From Gammaproteobacteria bacterium (lineage in GTDB: Bacteria; Pseudomonadota; Gammaproteobacteria; Pseudomonadales; Azotimanducaceae), in assembly GCA_026708185.1 (NCBI GenBank), contig JAPOVK010000064.1:1-63110 (forward strand): a stretch of DNA of 63,110 bases, in the 5' to 3' direction. Each line of letters opens with the position of its first letter. Position 1 is the stretch's first letter. A program made the position numbers and the translations under genes. Under the pieces are notes generated by a model. That model searched no databases. It saw only the letters and a list, made by a program, of their open reading frames with translations, and was not told the origin of the DNA. Below are positions 7,952-19,065 of this stretch, piece by piece.

Positions 7952-10054
7952 ATGGCTCGCAGCACTCCCATCGGCCGCTATCGGAACATCGGCATCGTCG
8001 CCCACGTCGACGCTGGGAAGACGACGACGACCGAACGTGTGCTGTTCTACACGGGCCTGTCGCACAAGATCGGTGAGGTCCACGACGGCGCGGCCGTCAT
8101 GGACTGGATGGAACAGGAGCAGGAGCGGGGGATCACCATCACGTCGGCGGCGACCACGTGCTTCTGGCAAGGCATGGATCGGCAGTTCGACGAGCACCGG
8201 ATCAACATCATCGATACGCCGGGTCACGTCGACTTCACGATCGAGGTCGAGCGTTCGCTGCGCGTCCTGGACGGGGCGGTGGTCGTGTTCTGCGGCACGT
8301 CGGGGGTCGAACCGCAATCCGAAACCGTGTGGCGGCAGGCGAATCGCTACGAGGTGCCGCGCGTCGTCTTCGTCAACAAGATGGACCGGGCCGGTGCGGA
8401 CTTTCTCCGGGTCGTCGAGCAGATCCACGAGCGCTTGGGTTCGACGCCGGTTCCCATCCAACTGGCTATCGGCGCCGAGGAGGACTTCCGGGGGGTGATC
8501 GACCTCGTGCGTATGAAGGCGATCTACTGGAACGAAGACGATCAGGGCTTGAGTTACGAGACCGCCGAAATCCCGGATGAGCTACGTGCGGACGCTGAGC
8601 ACTGGCGCGAAGAGCTGGTCGAGGCCGCGGCGGAGGCCACCGAGGAGTTGATGGAGAAATACCTCGAGGACGCCGAACTGTCCGAGGCCGAGATTCGCGA
8701 AGGCATCCGCGTGCGGACGTTGACCAACGAGATCGTGCCGGCCCTGTGCGGCTCGGCGTTTAAAAACAAGGGTGTTCAGGCGATGCTGGATGCGGTCATC
8801 GACTACCTGCCCGCCCCGACCGAGGTGAAATCCATCGAGGGCGTGCTCGACGACGGCGTTACCCAAGCCGAGCGCCACTCCGACGATGAGGAACCGTTCG
8901 CCGCGTTGGCGTTCAAGATCGCCACCGATCCGTACGTGGGCACGCTGACGTTCTTCCGCGTGTACTCGGGCGTGCTCAGTTCCGGCGACCAGGTCTACAA
9001 CGCGGTGCGTCAGCGCCGGGAAAGGATCGGGCGCATGGTGCAGATGCACTCGAATGCGCGCAACGAGATCAAGGAGGTGCGAGCCGGCGACATCGCGGCC
9101 GCAATCGGCCTGAAGGACACCACGACCGGCGACACGCTCTGCGACAACGATGCGGTGATCACCCTCGAGCGCATGGACTTCCCCGATCCAGTGATCTCCG
9201 TGGCGGTCGAACCCAAGTCGGTCGCTGACCAAGAAAAGATGTCCGTCGCTCTTGGCAAGCTTGCCCAGGAAGACCCGTCGTTTTCGGTGGAGACGGACGA
9301 AGAGTCGGGGCAGACGATCATCTCAGGCATGGGCGAGCTGCATCTCGACGTGCTCGTGGACCGCATGCGGCGCGAATTCGGCGTGGAGGCCAACATCGGC
9401 AAGCCGCAAGTGGCCTACCGGGAGACCATCCGCCAGACCGTCGAGCACGAGGCCAAGTACATCCGCCAGACCGGCGGCCGCGGCCAATACGGCCACATCT
9501 GGGTCAAGCTCGAGCCGACCTACGGCGAAGAGGACGCGGCGAACTTCGAGTTCGTAGACGCGATCGTCGGCGGCGTCGTGCCGCGCGAGTACATACCGGC
9601 CGTGGCCAAGGGTCTCGAGGAGCAGATGGACAACGGCGTGATCGCGGGCTATCCCTTGATCAACGTCCGGGCAACCCTCTACGACGGCTCGTTCCACGAG
9701 GTGGACTCCAGCGAGATGGCGTTCAAGATCGCGGGCTCGATGGCCATGCGCGAGGGTGCGCAACGCGCGAGCCCGGTTCTCCTCGAGCCGGTGATGGCCG
9801 TGGAGGTCGTGACCCCGGAGGACTACATGGGAGACGTCGTCGGGGACTTGAGCCGCCGGCGCGGGATGATCGGCGGAATGGACGAGAATCCGGCGGGCAA
9901 GATCGTGCGTGCATCGGTACCCCTCGCCGAGATGTTCGGCTACTCGACGGATCTGCGCTCGGCAACCCAGGGGCGAGCGACCTTCACCATGGAGTTCGAG
10001 CGCTATGCGGAGGTACCGAGCGGCATCGCCGAAGGGATCATCAAGAAGTCGTGA
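7952..10054 (+). CDS. fusA: Translation elongation factor G
   Basis: GTPase that drives ribosomal translocation and, with RRF, ribosome recycling; 700 residues. The P-loop [13 protein letters not shown] is at about residues 17-29, switch II is DTPGHVDF, and the base-specificity motif is NKMDR. Domain IV contains the conserved [12 protein letters not shown] segment and the C-terminal domain ends with [12 protein letters not shown]. It lies 103 bp after rpsG with a GAGG ribosome site. The usual next gene of the operon, tufA, is missing. Confidence 0.98.
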   Translation: MARSTPIGRYRNIGIVAHVDAGKTTTTERVLFYTGLSHKIGEVHDGAAVMDWMEQEQERGITITSAATTCFWQGMDRQFDEHRINIIDTPGHVDFTIEVERSLRVLDGAVVVFCGTSGVEPQSETVWRQANRYEVPRVVFVNKMDRAGADFLRVVEQIHERLGSTPVPIQLAIGAEEDFRGVIDLVRMKAIYWNEDDQGLSYETAEIPDELRADAEHWREELVEAAAEATEELMEKYLEDAELSEAEIREGIRVRTLTNEIVPALCGSAFKNKGVQAMLDAVIDYLPAPTEVKSIEGVLDDGVTQAERHSDDEEPFAALAFKIATDPYVGTLTFFRVYSGVLSSGDQVYNAVRQRRERIGRMVQMHSNARNEIKEVRAGDIAAAIGLKDTTTGDTLCDNDAVITLERMDFPDPVISVAVEPKSVADQEKMSVALGKLAQEDPSFSVETDEESGQTIISGMGELHLDVLVDRMRREFGVEANIGKPQVAYRETIRQTVEHEAKYIRQTGGRGQYGHIWVKLEPTYGEEDAANFEFVDAIVGGVVPREYIPAVAKGLEEQMDNGVIAGYPLINVRATLYDGSFHEVDSSEMAFKIAGSMAMREGAQRASPVLLEPVMAVEVVTPEDYMGDVVGDLSRRRGMIGGMDENPAGKIVRASVPLAEMFGYSTDLRSATQGRATFTMEFERYAEVPSGIAEGIIKKS

Positions 10055-10092
10055 AATGTCGGTAAGGCCTTAGGCGCGGGGCCAAATACTCG

Positions 10093-10121
10093 TTGCGCGT
10101 TGGCGAATCCGTGCGTATTAT
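10093..10121 (+). promoter_or_regulatory. Predicted sigma-70 promoter of the S10 operon
   Basis: TTGCGC at 10093-10098 and TATTAT at 10116-10121 with a 17-bp spacer. Transcription would start near 10128, leaving a leader of about 210 nt before rpsJ, long enough for the type of autogenous control known for S10 operons. Confidence 0.6.
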
Positions 10122-10251
10122 CCGCCGTCCGTTTTCGGGACGCCTTGCTCCCCCGCCGCTCGCTGGAGCCGTGACGCACTGTTTTGCGTGACCGCGGTTT
10201 CAAGCGTTGCAGGTGGATCGAGTTTGGTGGCCGTAGGGCGTCCGTGCTTTG

Positions 10252-10654
<403 letters not shown>

Positions 10655-10755
10655 TCGAGCTTGGATTGATCGAAAGGATCCGCGCGCAGGGCAGGCTGGA
10701 TCAGGCCTAGCGCCGACTCTTCGGCTTAGGCGACGCAACGGGAGTTAAGAAGGAC

Positions 10756-11412
10756 ATGGCCATCGGGGTCATCGGCACCAAGAGCGGCATGACGCGCGTG
10801 TTCACGGACGCGGGCGAGTCGATCCCCGTGACCGTGATCGTGGCCACGCCGAATCGTGTGACCCAGGTCAAGACGCAGGCCGCGGACGGCTACGACGCGG
10901 TGCAGGTCACGGCTGGCGCCGTCAAGTCCGGCCGCGTGTCACGGCCGCTGGCCGGCCACTTCTCCAAGGCCAACGCCGAGGCCGGTCGGGGCCTCTGGGA
11001 GTTCCGCTTGGACAGCCCCATGGACGAGCTCACGTTGGGCGCGGAAATCGGGGTCGAGCAGTTCGAGAAGGGGCAGATCGTCGACGTCGCCGGCGTTTCC
11101 AAGGGCAAGGGCTTCGCAGGGGCCATCAAGCGGTGGAACTTCCGCAGTCAGGACGCGAGCCACGGCAACTCCGTGTCTCACCGCGCGCCTGGTTCCATCG
11201 GGCAATGCCAAACGCCCGGACGCGTGTTCAAAGGCAAGAAGATGGCCGGCCAACTCGGCAATCGCCGGGTCACCGTGCAGAACCTCACCGTCGTGGACGT
11301 CGTTCCCGAGAAGCATCTGCTGCTGATCAAGGGCGCCGTACCCGGTGCGCCAGGCGCAGACATCTGCGTGCGACCCGCCACCAAGCGACGACCGGGGAGC
11401 GACGCCGAATGA
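10756..11412 (+). CDS. rplC: 50S ribosomal protein L3
   Basis: Early assembly protein near the peptidyl-transferase centre, 218 residues. The tentacle loop is intact, including [20 protein letters not shown] at about residues 148-167; the Gln in GQCQTP is the site methylated by PrmB in E. coli. The C-terminus is about nine residues longer than in E. coli and basic/polar. Preceded by GGAGTTAAGAAGG, a strong ribosome site. Its TGA overlaps the rplD ATG by 4 bp. Confidence 0.97.
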   Translation: MAIGVIGTKSGMTRVFTDAGESIPVTVIVATPNRVTQVKTQAADGYDAVQVTAGAVKSGRVSRPLAGHFSKANAEAGRGLWEFRLDSPMDELTLGAEIGVEQFEKGQIVDVAGVSKGKGFAGAIKRWNFRSQDASHGNSVSHRAPGSIGQCQTPGRVFKGKKMAGQLGNRRVTVQNLTVVDVVPEKHLLLIKGAVPGAPGADICVRPATKRRPGSDAE

Positions 11413-12026
11413 CCCTATCGGTTGCGAGCGTGGCGGGCACCCCGTTCGAAGTGTCCGAAGCGGCTTTCGGGTGTGACTTCAACGAGGCGTTGGTGCACCA
11501 GGCCGTGGTTGCCTACTTGGCCGGCGGACGTTCCGGATCCAGGGCACAGAAGTCCCGCGGCGAGGTCCGCGGTGGTGGGCGCAAGCCGCATCGGCAGAAG
11601 CGCACCGGGCGTGCGCGAGCGGGTTCCATTCGCAGTCCGATCTGGCGGGGCGGTGGACGGACGTTCGCGGCGCGACCGCAACAGCATGCGGTCAAGCTGA
11701 ACCGCAAGATGTACCAGGGCGCCATTCGCTGTATTTTTTCCGAACTGATCCGCCAAGACCGCATCAAAGCCTTCCCGCCCCAAGACCTCTCTCTCGAATC
11801 CCCCAAAACCAAGACCCTTGCAGCCAAACTTCACGAGTTGGGCTTGGGCGACGTGCTGATCGTCGTTGCCGAGGCGGATGCCAATCTGGCGCTGGCGGCT
11901 CGCAACCTGCCGAGCGTCGAGGTTCGTACGGTACGCGAAATCGACCCCGTGAGCCTCATCGGCTTCGAGAGCGTGCTGATTTCCACGGACGCGTTGAAGG
12001 TGGTCGAGGAGCGCCTGGCAGCATGA
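11409..12026 (+). CDS. rplD: 50S ribosomal protein L4
   Basis: Lines the polypeptide exit tunnel; 205 residues. The long internal loop rich in Arg and Gly ([20 protein letters not shown]) that inserts into 23S rRNA is present at about residues 55-75. In E. coli L4 also represses its own operon at transcription and translation by binding the S10 leader. The true start is ATG 11409 within the rplC stop; the upstream open frame is a frame shadow of rplC. Overlaps rplW by 4 bp. Confidence 0.97.
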   Translation: MTLSVASVAGTPFEVSEAAFGCDFNEALVHQAVVAYLAGGRSGSRAQKSRGEVRGGGRKPHRQKRTGRARAGSIRSPIWRGGGRTFAARPQQHAVKLNRKMYQGAIRCIFSELIRQDRIKAFPPQDLSLESPKTKTLAAKLHELGLGDVLIVVAEADANLALAARNLPSVEVRTVREIDPVSLIGFESVLISTDALKVVEERLAA

Positions 12027-12322
12027 ACAAGGAGCGCCTTTACACCGTGCTCGTCGAGCCGCACATCACCGAAAAGGCGACCAATCTCGGTGCCGCAAGC
12101 AACCAGTACGCGTTCAAGGTGGCCCGGGATGCCACGAAGCGGGAAATCAAGGCGGCGGTCGAGGAACTGTTCTCCGTGACCGTGACCAACGTGACCACGC
12201 TGAACGTCAAAGGCAAGGTCAAACGGAACTTCCGGGGCGTGACGTCACGCCACAAGAGTTGGAAGAAAGCCTACGTTCGGCTCGCCGAGGGCTCGAGCAT
12301 CGATTACGCGGCGGAACGCTAG
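12023..12322 (+). CDS. rplW: 50S ribosomal protein L23
   Basis: Exit-tunnel rim protein and docking site for trigger factor, SRP and SecYEG; 99 residues. The N-terminal [12 protein letters not shown] motif and the basic loop around [11 protein letters not shown] are typical. The ATG overlaps the rplD stop (ATGA), so the two are translationally coupled. Confidence 0.97.
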   Translation: MNKERLYTVLVEPHITEKATNLGAASNQYAFKVARDATKREIKAAVEELFSVTVTNVTTLNVKGKVKRNFRGVTSRHKSWKKAYVRLAEGSSIDYAAER

Positions 12323-12332
12323 CGAGAACCCC

Positions 12333-13163
12333 ATGCCTGTCGTGAAAGCCAAACCGACATCGCCTGGACGACGTTTCGTCGTCAAGGTCGTCGACCCGAC
12401 GCTGCACAAGGGTACGCCGTACAAGCCCCTGTTGGAGCCGCAGAGCCAAACCGGAGGTCGCAATGGTGCCGGCCGCATCACCACGCGGCACCGCGGCGGC
12501 GGCCACAAGCAGCACTTCCGCAAGATCGATTTCCGGCGCAACAAGGACGGTATCAAGGCGATCGTGGCGCGCCTGGAGTACGACCCGAATCGGAGCGCTA
12601 ACATCGCGTTGCTCAAGTACGCCGACGGCGAGTACCGCTACATCGTCGCGCCTCGCGGGGTCTCCGCCGGCCAAGAACTGCTGTCGGGGTCCACGGCGCC
12701 GATCCGTCCGGGCAACGCCATGCCGCTGCGCAATGTGCCGGTCGGAAGCGTCGTGCATTGCGTGGAACTGAAGCCCGGCAAGGGCGCGCAGCTTGCGCGC
12801 AGCGCTGGCACGTCGTGCCAATTGGTCGCCCGGGAGGGCGCGTACGCGACCTTGCGGCTGCGATCCGGCGAGATGCGGCGCGTGCCGGTCGAGTGCCGGG
12901 CGACGCTCGGCGAGGTCGGCAACAGCGAGCACAGCCTGCGTTCACTCGGCAAGGCCGGCGCCAAGCGTTGGCGTGGGGTGCGGCCGACCGTGCGCGGCGT
13001 GGCCATGAACCCCGTCGACCATCCACACGGTGGCGGCGAGGGCAAGTCCTCCGGAGGCCGACATCCGGTGTCGCCGACGGGCCTGCCGACCAAGGGGTAC
13101 AGGACGCGCAAGAACAAGCGTACGGACAAGTTGATCATCCGTCGTCGTGGCGGCCGGCGCTAA
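12333..13163 (+). CDS. rplB: 50S ribosomal protein L2
   Basis: Primary rRNA-binding protein needed for subunit association and peptidyl transfer; 276 residues. It shows the N-terminal [18 protein letters not shown] block, the OB/SH3-like core, and the invariant [12 protein letters not shown] loop near residues 227-238, whose first His (E. coli H229) is functionally important. The C-terminus [14 protein letters not shown] is normal. It lies 10 bp after rplW. Confidence 0.98.
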   Translation: MPVVKAKPTSPGRRFVVKVVDPTLHKGTPYKPLLEPQSQTGGRNGAGRITTRHRGGGHKQHFRKIDFRRNKDGIKAIVARLEYDPNRSANIALLKYADGEYRYIVAPRGVSAGQELLSGSTAPIRPGNAMPLRNVPVGSVVHCVELKPGKGAQLARSAGTSCQLVAREGAYATLRLRSGEMRRVPVECRATLGEVGNSEHSLRSLGKAGAKRWRGVRPTVRGVAMNPVDHPHGGGEGKSSGGRHPVSPTGLPTKGYRTRKNKRTDKLIIRRRGGRR

Positions 13164-13183
13164 GGGCCTCAGGGGGACGAGTC

Positions 13184-13459
13184 ATGCCCAGATCGCTACG
13201 TAAAGGACCGTTCGTGGACTTGCACCTGATGCGCAAGGTCAACGAGGCGGCCGCCAACAACGACCGCCGACCGATACGGACGTGGTCCCGTCGGTCCATG
13301 ATCATCCCCGACATGGTCGGGCTCACCATTGCCGTCCACAACGGCCGCGCGCATGTGCCGGTGTTCGTCTCCGAGGACATGGTTGGCCACAAGCTCGGCG
13401 AATTCGCCCCCACGCGCACGTATCGGGGTCACGATGCCGACCGCCGGTCTCGGCGGTAG
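13184..13459 (+). CDS. rpsS: 30S ribosomal protein S19
   Basis: Head protein that contacts S13 and the tRNA A-site finger; 91 residues. [15 protein letters not shown] and [20 protein letters not shown] are hallmark segments. ATG at 13184 follows an AGGGGGACGA ribosome site, 20 bp after rplB. Confidence 0.97.
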   Translation: MPRSLRKGPFVDLHLMRKVNEAAANNDRRPIRTWSRRSMIIPDMVGLTIAVHNGRAHVPVFVSEDMVGHKLGEFAPTRTYRGHDADRRSRR

Positions 13460-13488
13460 GCGCACAACGGGGTTGAGCGACACACGCG

Positions 13489-13830
13489 ATGGAAGTGAGT
13501 GCCACTGCCAAAAGGCTCCGGGTTTCGCCGCGCAAAGCGCGCCTGGTGGTCGACCAGGTGCGCGGCAAGGCGGTGTCGGACGCGATCGACATCTTGAGCT
13601 TCAGCACGCAGAAAAGCGCGCCGCTCGTGCGCAAGGTGCTGGAGTCGGCCATGGCAAACGCCGAGAACAACGAGGGCGCGGACGTCGACGACCTCAAGAT
13701 CTCGGAGATCTATGTCAACGAGGGCATTACGGTCAAACGGGTTCGGCCGCGGGCCCGGGGGCGCGCCGACCGCATCTTCAAGCGCACCTGCCATGTCACG
13801 GTCACCTTGACCGACACGGTGGATGGTTGA
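13489..13830 (+). CDS. rplV: 50S ribosomal protein L22
   Basis: Exit-tunnel protein of 113 residues. The globular domain shows [17 protein letters not shown], and the extended beta-hairpin that forms the tunnel constriction is present as [17 protein letters not shown] at about residues 83-99, without the small deletions or changes linked to macrolide resistance. Confidence 0.97.
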   Translation: MEVSATAKRLRVSPRKARLVVDQVRGKAVSDAIDILSFSTQKSAPLVRKVLESAMANAENNEGADVDDLKISEIYVNEGITVKRVRPRARGRADRIFKRTCHVTVTLTDTVDG

Positions 13831-13873
13831 AGTCCCGGTGGCGATGAGAAGTGTTGAGGCTTAGGTAGCGACG

Positions 13874-14521
13874 ATGGGTCAAAAGGTTTCACCGACAGGT
13901 CTGCGGCTCGGCATCGTCCGGGACCACACGTCCGTCTGGTACGCGGGCAAGAAGGACTACGCCAAGTATCTGAAGAGCGACCTCGACGTCCGCGCGTACA
14001 TCGCGAGGCAGCTGGCGCAGGCTTCTGTCAGCCGGATCGACATCGAGCGTCCGGCGCAGACGGCTCGGATCACCATCCACACAGCACGCCCCGGCATCGT
14101 GATCGGCAAGAAGGGCGAGGATGTCGACCGCCTGCGGCAGGATCTCGCCCGCAGGATGGACGTGCCCGTGCACATCAACGTCGAGGAAATCCGCAAGCCG
14201 GAACTGGACGCCTTGCTGGTGGCGCAGAACATCGCCCAGCAGCTCGAGCGCCGCGTCCGGCATCAACGGGCCATGCGCCGGGTCATGCAGAACGCCATGC
14301 GCCTAGGCGCGGAAGGCATCAAGGTGCGCGTGGCCGGGCGCTTGAACGGTGCGGAGATCGCGCGCTCGGAAACCTACGCGGAAGGCCGCGTTCCGCTGCA
14401 CACGTTGCGCGCCGACATCGACTACGCCACCGCCGAGGCAAAGACCACCTACGGCATCATCGGCGTGAAGGTGTGGATCTTCAAAGGTGAGATTCTCGGC
14501 ACAGAGGAAGGCGACGCTTAA
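13874..14521 (+). CDS. rpsC: 30S ribosomal protein S3
   Basis: Head protein at the mRNA entry channel, with helicase activity together with S4 and S5; 215 residues. The KH type II domain carries the GxxG loop as [14 protein letters not shown] at about residues 75-88, and the C-terminal domain has [12 protein letters not shown]. It ends earlier than E. coli S3 (233 residues), lacking the dispensable C-terminal tail. Confidence 0.97.
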   Translation: MGQKVSPTGLRLGIVRDHTSVWYAGKKDYAKYLKSDLDVRAYIARQLAQASVSRIDIERPAQTARITIHTARPGIVIGKKGEDVDRLRQDLARRMDVPVHINVEEIRKPELDALLVAQNIAQQLERRVRHQRAMRRVMQNAMRLGAEGIKVRVAGRLNGAEIARSETYAEGRVPLHTLRADIDYATAEAKTTYGIIGVKVWIFKGEILGTEEGDA

Positions 14522-14553
14522 GGTCCGGGTAGCCGGGCTCCAAGGCACGAACC

Positions 14554-14967
14554 ATGCTGCAACCGAAACGAACGAAATTCAGAAAGCTGCAGAAGAGCCG
14601 CAACCGCGGGCTGGCGAACCGTGGCAACCGCGTCAGTTTCGGCGAGTTCGGACTCAAGGCGGTCGGCCGTGGTCGCCTGACAGCGCGTCAGATCGAGGCC
14701 GGTCGGCGTGCGATGACGCGTCACGTGAGACGGGGCGGCAAGGTGTGGATCCGGGTGTTCCCGGACAAGCCGATCACGAAAAAACCCCTCGAAGTCCGCC
14801 AAGGCAAAGGCAAAGGCAACGTGGAGTACTGGGTTGCGCTGATACAGCCCGGTCGCGTGATCTATGAAATGGAAGGCGTGCCGGAAGCGGATGCCCGGCG
14901 CGCCCTGACCTTGGCGGCGGCGAAGCTGCCGTTTCCGACGGTGTTCGTCAGGCGCAGCCTGCTGTGA
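14554..14967 (+). CDS. rplP: 50S ribosomal protein L16
   Basis: Late-assembling protein near the A-site tRNA elbow; 137 residues, standard length. [19 protein letters not shown] and the loop [24 protein letters not shown] are canonical; the Arg in IRVFPDK is the one hydroxylated by YcfD-type oxygenases in some bacteria. 32 bp after rpsC. Confidence 0.97.
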   Translation: MLQPKRTKFRKLQKSRNRGLANRGNRVSFGEFGLKAVGRGRLTARQIEAGRRAMTRHVRRGGKVWIRVFPDKPITKKPLEVRQGKGKGNVEYWVALIQPGRVIYEMEGVPEADARRALTLAAAKLPFPTVFVRRSLL

Positions 14968-14983
14968 GTCCAGAGAGCTTCAA

Positions 14984-15178
14984 ATGAACGCGGAGCAACT
15001 GAACGAGCTTAGGGAAAAGACGGCAGACGAACTGCACGAGGAGCTCCTGCGGCTGCGTAAGGAACAGTTCAACTTGCGTATGCAGCGCGCGAGCGAACAG
15101 TTGCCGCAAACCCATCTCATCACCGAGACGCGGCGCGACATCGCGCGGGTGAAGACGCTGATCCGGGAGAAGACTTGA
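14984..15178 (+). CDS. rpmC: 50S ribosomal protein L29
   Basis: Two-helix protein of 64 residues near the tunnel exit and part of the SRP docking platform. Shows the family pattern [19 protein letters not shown] followed by a second helix ending in LIREKT. Ends two bases before the rpsQ ATG. Confidence 0.95.
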   Translation: MNAEQLNELREKTADELHEELLRLRKEQFNLRMQRASEQLPQTHLITETRRDIARVKTLIREKT

Positions 15179-15180
15179 CG

Positions 15181-15588
15181 ATGCCTGATGAGAAAGAGCC
15201 CGACGATCAGGAGCCCTCAGCCGGGGAGCGCGAGGGGCCTGCCCCTCGCACGGGAGAGCCCTCAGCCGGGGAGCGCGAGGGGTCTGCCCCTCGCACGGGA
15301 GAGCCCTCAGCCGGGGAGCGCGAGGGGCCCCAGCAGCCGCGGCCGTCGCGGGCGATGACCGGGGTCGTCAAGTCGAGCAAGGCGGACAAGACCATCTGCG
15401 TGCACGTCGAGCGCCGGATCAAGCATCCCGTGTACGGCAAGTTCATCCGGCGCTCCACCAAGCTGCACGCGCACGACGAAGGCAACGACTGCCGCGAGGG
15501 CGACGTCGTGACCATTGTCGAGACGCGGCCGATTTCCAAGACGAAGGCTTGGCGACTCGATCGGATTCTCGAGCGGGCCGGGTCGTGA
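15181..15588 (+). CDS. rpsQ: 30S ribosomal protein S17 with a repeat-derived N-terminal extension
   Basis: Binds 16S rRNA of the 5' domain. The protein has 135 residues, against about 84 in relatives. The OB-fold core starts near residue 58 ([20 protein letters not shown]) and runs to the end with [16 protein letters not shown] and [11 protein letters not shown] intact. Residues 11-49 are two full 15-residue repeats, [15 protein letters not shown] and the variant [15 protein letters not shown], plus nine residues of a third. They are encoded by a 45-bp hairpin-forming repeat also seen at the window's right end. The frame is open throughout. Start taken as ATG 15181; a TTG at 15175 overlapping rpmC is the alternative. 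An internal start at the Met near residue 59 would give the normal-size protein and cannot be excluded. Confidence 0.93.
   Translation: MPDEKEPDDQEPSAGEREGPAPRTGEPSAGEREGSAPRTGEPSAGEREGPQQPRPSRAMTGVVKSSKADKTICVHVERRIKHPVYGKFIRRSTKLHAHDEGNDCREGDVVTIVETRPISKTKAWRLDRILERAGS
15211..15329 (+). repeat. 45-bp tandem hairpin repeat inside rpsQ (2.6 units)
   Basis: Unit 1 is 15211-15255, unit 2 is 15256-15300, and a partial third is 15301-15329. Units 1 and 2 differ by one base (C at 15238, T at 15283). Each full unit contains the inverted repeat GCGAGGGG...CCCCTCGC with a 4-nt loop (15230-15237 with 15242-15249 in unit 1); the one substitution falls in the loop, so the hairpin is preserved. Five of the six reading frames are free of stop codons. 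Another unit lies at 63057-63101. Confidence 0.95.
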
Positions 15589-15614
15589 AGGCCCGGGCTA
15601 GGAAGACACAGTAA

Positions 15615-15983
15615 ATGATTCAAGCCGAAACCATGCTCGACATCGCCGACAACAGCGGCGCACGACGCGTGCAGTGCATCAAGGTGCTCGGCGGATCGCA
15701 TCGGCGCTACGCCGGCATCGGCGACGTCGTCAAGGTCACCGTCAAGGAGGCCATTCCACGCGGGCGCGTGCGAAAGGGCCAGGTGATGAATGCAGTCGTT
15801 GTGCGTACGAAGCGTGGCGTGCGCAGAGCGGATGGCTCGCTGATCCGCTTCGACGAGAACGCGGCCGTACTGTTGACCGGTGCCTTGCAACCCGTGGGAA
15901 CGCGGATCTTCGGGCCCGTGACGCGCGAACTGCGAACGGAGAACTTCATGCGCATCATCTCGCTTGCGCCGGAAGTGCTTTAG
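15615..15983 (+). CDS. rplN: 50S ribosomal protein L14
   Basis: Subunit-interface protein of 122 residues and binding target of the silencing factor RsfS, which is also encoded in this window. [20 protein letters not shown] and [13 protein letters not shown] are canonical. First gene of the former spc operon; no separate promoter is obvious in the 26-bp gap after rpsQ. Confidence 0.97.
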   Translation: MIQAETMLDIADNSGARRVQCIKVLGGSHRRYAGIGDVVKVTVKEAIPRGRVRKGQVMNAVVVRTKRGVRRADGSLIRFDENAAVLLTGALQPVGTRIFGPVTRELRTENFMRIISLAPEVL

Positions 15984-16002
15984 GGGCTCAAGCGGTCTAC
16001 CC

Positions 16003-16317
16003 ATGCGCAAGATACGAAAAGACGACGAGGTGATCGTGATCGCGGGCCGGGACCGCGGCAAGCGGGGTGCTGTCGTGAACGTGGTATCGGATGCCAGGGT
16101 GCTGGTTTCCGGGATCAACATGGTGAAGAAGCACGTTCGCGCGAACCCACAGATCAACGAGCCCGGTGGTATCCGCGACATCGAGGCGCCCATCGCCGTG
16201 TCCAACGTGGCCTTGTTCAACCCGGAGACCGAGAAGGCCGACCGTGTGGCCATCCGCATGGAAGACGGCAAACGCGTGCGCTACTTCAAATCGACCAATA
16301 CACCAGTGGACGAGTGA
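16003..16317 (+). CDS. rplX: 50S ribosomal protein L24
   Basis: Assembly-initiator protein with a KOW motif ([21 protein letters not shown], residues 6-26); 104 residues as in E. coli. Start set at ATG 16003 ([10 protein letters not shown]); the open frame extends upstream into rplN but those residues are not part of the family. Ends one base before the rplE GTG. Confidence 0.96.
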   Translation: MRKIRKDDEVIVIAGRDRGKRGAVVNVVSDARVLVSGINMVKKHVRANPQINEPGGIRDIEAPIAVSNVALFNPETEKADRVAIRMEDGKRVRYFKSTNTPVDE

Positions 16318-16318
16318 C

Positions 16319-16858
16319 GTGTCCGATTTGCGGCAAAGATATGTGGACGATATCCGTCCGGCGCTGATGGAGCAGTTCGCCTTGTCCTCGCCGATGGCGG
16401 CGCCCCGTCTGTCGAAGGTCACGCTCAACATGGGCGTTGGCGAAGCCGTCGGCGATCGCAAGATCATGGATAGCGCCATCGATGACTTGACCCTCATCGC
16501 GGGTCAGCGTCCGGTGGTGACGCGGGCACGCAAGTCCGAAGCGGGCTTCAAGATTCGCGAAGGTTTCCCCATCGGCTGCAAGGTCACGCTGCGGCGGATG
16601 CGCATGTACGAGTTCGTCGAGCGCCTGATCAGCATCGCGATCCCGCGGATGCGGGATTTCCGGGGCCTGAATCCGAGGTCCTTCGACGGCCGGGGGAACT
16701 TCTCGATGGGCATCGCGGAGCAGATCAACTTCCCGGAAATCGACTACGACAGGATCGACAAGATTCGTGGATTGGACATCACCATCACCACGACGGCGGT
16801 CAACGATGAACAGGGCCTCGCTTTGCTCAAGGCCTTCAACTTTCCGTTTCGGAACTGA
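16319..16858 (+). CDS. rplE: 50S ribosomal protein L5
   Basis: 5S rRNA-binding protein of the central protuberance, 179 residues, same as E. coli. Start is GTG at 16319, giving a [20 protein letters not shown] beginning; no family-like residues precede it. Conserved segments include [25 protein letters not shown] and [16 protein letters not shown]. Confidence 0.96.
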   Translation: MSDLRQRYVDDIRPALMEQFALSSPMAAPRLSKVTLNMGVGEAVGDRKIMDSAIDDLTLIAGQRPVVTRARKSEAGFKIREGFPIGCKVTLRRMRMYEFVERLISIAIPRMRDFRGLNPRSFDGRGNFSMGIAEQINFPEIDYDRIDKIRGLDITITTTAVNDEQGLALLKAFNFPFRN

Positions 16859-16863
16859 TATCC

Positions 16864-17169
16864 ATGGCGAAACTCTCGATCATCGAACGTGAAAAGAAGC
16901 GCGAGAAGATCGTCGCGAAATACGCGGCCAAGCGCGCCGAGTTGAAACGGATCGTCGCCGACCGCAGCGCGTCGGACGACGAACGCTGGCAAGCGCAGAT
17001 CCAGCTTCAAAAGCTACCGCGCAACGCGTCCCCCGTGCGGTTGCGACGGCGTTGCGCCGAAACCGGCCGCCCGCGAGGCGTGTACCGGAAGTTCGGTCTT
17101 GGGCGGAACAAGCTGCGCGAGGCCGCCATGCGCGGCGACGTGCCGGGCTTGGTCAAGGCGAGTTGGTGA
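16864..17169 (+). CDS. rpsN: 30S ribosomal protein S14, zinc-free long form
   Basis: Head protein of 101 residues. It is the zinc-independent form: the CxxC pairs of the short zinc-binding paralogue are absent, and the C-terminal [19 protein letters not shown] to LVKASW is the classical long version. 5 bp after rplE. Confidence 0.97.
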   Translation: MAKLSIIEREKKREKIVAKYAAKRAELKRIVADRSASDDERWQAQIQLQKLPRNASPVRLRRRCAETGRPRGVYRKFGLGRNKLREAAMRGDVPGLVKASW

Positions 17170-17174
17170 GTCGG

Positions 17175-17567
17175 ATGAGCATGCAGGATCCGATCGCCGA
17201 TCTCTTGACGCGGATCAGGAACGCGCAAAAGGCGCGTCATGATGCCGTAACCATGCCCAGTTCGCGCCTGAAGAAGGCGATTTGCCGCGTCCTCGAGGAC
17301 GAGGGCTACATCGGCGGATTCCGCGTCGATGGCGACAAGAAGCCTGAACTCACCGTGGCCTTGCGCTATTTCGAAGGCGAGCCGGTGATTGCGGAACTGA
17401 GTCGGGTGAGCCGCCCGGGGCTGCGGATATACAAGCCGGCTGACGAGTTGCCGGAGGTACGCGGTGGCTTGGGCGTGGCGATCATCAGCACCAATCAAGG
17501 CGTGATGTCCGATCGGGCCGCCCGTCGACAGCTACTCGGCGGCGAAGTGCTGTGCACGGTGTTTTAG
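17175..17567 (+). CDS. rpsH: 30S ribosomal protein S8
   Basis: Central-domain assembly protein, 130 residues; in E. coli it is also the translational repressor of the spc operon acting at rpl[21 protein letters not shown] and the C-terminal [20 protein letters not shown] are canonical. Start ATG 17175 lies 5 bp after rpsN. Confidence 0.97.
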   Translation: MSMQDPIADLLTRIRNAQKARHDAVTMPSSRLKKAICRVLEDEGYIGGFRVDGDKKPELTVALRYFEGEPVIAELSRVSRPGLRIYKPADELPEVRGGLGVAIISTNQGVMSDRAARRQLLGGEVLCTVF

Positions 17568-17600
17568 AACCTGGTCCGGTCGAGCAACGGAGTTAAGCAA

Positions 17601-18146
17601 GTGTCACGAATCGGCAAGAACCCCGTCACAGTGCCGGACGGCGTGGATGTGGTCGTCGAGCCGAACGGCGGGTCATCGACGGTCACCGTGAAGGGCAGCA
17701 AGGGGACGCTGGCCTTGGACGTCGCCGCTGAAGTCGATGTCCTTATCGAAGACGGCCTCGTGAAATTCGCCCCCCGCTCGGGTTCCCGCGCGGCGAAGTC
17801 GCTCGTCGGGACGACGCGTTCGCTGGTCAACAACATGGTGACGGGCGTCTCCGCGGGCTTCGAGCGGAAACTCGAACTGGTCGGCGTGGGCTATCGGGCC
17901 CAGGCCCGTGGCCGTCAGCTCAACCTGCAGCTCGGGCTGTCGCATCCGGTGAACTACGCGCTCCCGGAAGGTATTGAAGCGCGCACGGCGTCGCAGACGG
18001 AGATCGTCGTCAGCGGTATCGACAAGCAGCTTGTCGGCCAGGTGGCGGCGGAAATCCGCAGCGTTCGTCCGCCGGAACCGTACAAGGGGAAGGGCGTGCG
18101 CTACGCGGATGAGCGTGTGCGCCGCAAGGAAGGTAAGAAGAAGTAA
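17601..18146 (+). CDS. rplF: 50S ribosomal protein L6
   Basis: Protein at the base of the stalk, next to the sarcin-ricin loop and EF-G; 181 residues, with two duplicated alpha/beta domains. Starts with GTG ([12 protein letters not shown]). The C-terminal rRNA-binding motif [20 protein letters not shown] is intact. Preceded by a GGAG ribosome site at 17589. Confidence 0.97.
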   Translation: MSRIGKNPVTVPDGVDVVVEPNGGSSTVTVKGSKGTLALDVAAEVDVLIEDGLVKFAPRSGSRAAKSLVGTTRSLVNNMVTGVSAGFERKLELVGVGYRAQARGRQLNLQLGLSHPVNYALPEGIEARTASQTEIVVSGIDKQLVGQVAAEIRSVRPPEPYKGKGVRYADERVRRKEGKKK

Positions 18147-18153
18147 CCGGACC

Positions 18154-18534
18154 ATGGAAAGACGACGCGACAAGAGGCAGGATCGACTCCGCCGCGCCAA
18201 GCGAACGCGGATGAAGATCCGCGAGCTGCATGCGGCGCGCCTGACCGTGCACCGTACGCCACGCCACATCTATGCCCAGGTGATCGCCGGCAACGGCGAC
18301 TCGCACCGGATCGTCGCCCAGGCCTCGACGTTGGACAAGGCGTTGCGTGGCAGCGTTCTCGACGCGGGCGACGCCGGGAATGTGGCCGGTGCGACGGCGG
18401 TTGGACAGTTGGTCGCCGAGCGATCGGTGGCTGCCGGAATCGATACGGTGGCGTTCGACCGGTCAGGCTACAAGTACCACGGCCGCGTGAAGGCGCTGGC
18501 CGATGCGGCGCGAGCCAGCGGACTGAAGTTCTAA
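18154..18534 (+). CDS. rplR: 50S ribosomal protein L18
   Basis: 5S rRNA-binding protein of 126 residues, slightly longer than E. coli (117). Basic N-terminus ([18 protein letters not shown]), then [16 protein letters not shown] and the C-terminal [20 protein letters not shown] are family hallmarks. 7 bp after rplF. Confidence 0.96.
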   Translation: MERRRDKRQDRLRRAKRTRMKIRELHAARLTVHRTPRHIYAQVIAGNGDSHRIVAQASTLDKALRGSVLDAGDAGNVAGATAVGQLVAERSVAAGIDTVAFDRSGYKYHGRVKALADAARASGLKF

Positions 18535-18556
18535 ATCACTTACCGGCAGTAGGCGA

Positions 18557-19060
18557 ATGGCATACTCGGAACAAATCGAAGAAGAAGGTCTGGTCGAGAA
18601 ACTCGTCCAGATCAACTACGTCGCGAAGGTCGTCAAGGGCGGCCGTCAGCGCGGCGTCACCGCCCTGGCGGTGGTCGGCGACGGCGAAGGCCGGGTTGGC
18701 TTCGGTCGTGGCAAGGCGCGGGAGACCCCGGCCGCGATCCAGAAGGCCATGGAAGCGGCGCGGCGGGACATGGTGGACGTCGAACTCAACGGCACCACGA
18801 TCTGGTACCCGGTCAAGGAAAGCTACGGCGCGTCGACCGTCTACATGCAGCCGGCCTCCGAGGGCACGGGCATCATCGCAGGCGACAAGATGCGCGCCGT
18901 GCTGGAGTGCGCAGGCGTCCGCAACGTATTGGCGAAGTGCTACGGCTCGACCCGGCCCGTGAACGTGGTGCATGCCACGTTCAATGCGCTCACGAGCATG
19001 CAGTCGCCGCAGATGGTCGCAGCCAAGCGCGGCAAGACGCTCGCGGAAATCTCGGCTTGA
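18557..19060 (+). CDS. rpsE: 30S ribosomal protein S5
   Basis: Accuracy-related protein at the mRNA entry, 167 residues. The dsRBD-like N-domain includes [24 protein letters not shown] split by the loop whose mutation gives spectinomycin resistance; the Lys-Gly-Gly region looks wild-type. The C-domain [19 protein letters not shown] is typical. Confidence 0.97.
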   Translation: MAYSEQIEEEGLVEKLVQINYVAKVVKGGRQRGVTALAVVGDGEGRVGFGRGKARETPAAIQKAMEAARRDMVDVELNGTTIWYPVKESYGASTVYMQPASEGTGIIAGDKMRAVLECAGVRNVLAKCYGSTRPVNVVHATFNALTSMQSPQMVAAKRGKTLAEISA

Positions 19061-19065
19061 GCCTC

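Noticed and set aside
15207-16271. 354-codon minus-strand frame spanning rpsQ, rplN and rplX that includes translated repeats
   Set aside because: The repeat is open in nearly all frames, so this frame's length is a by-product; it is antisense to three ribosomal genes.
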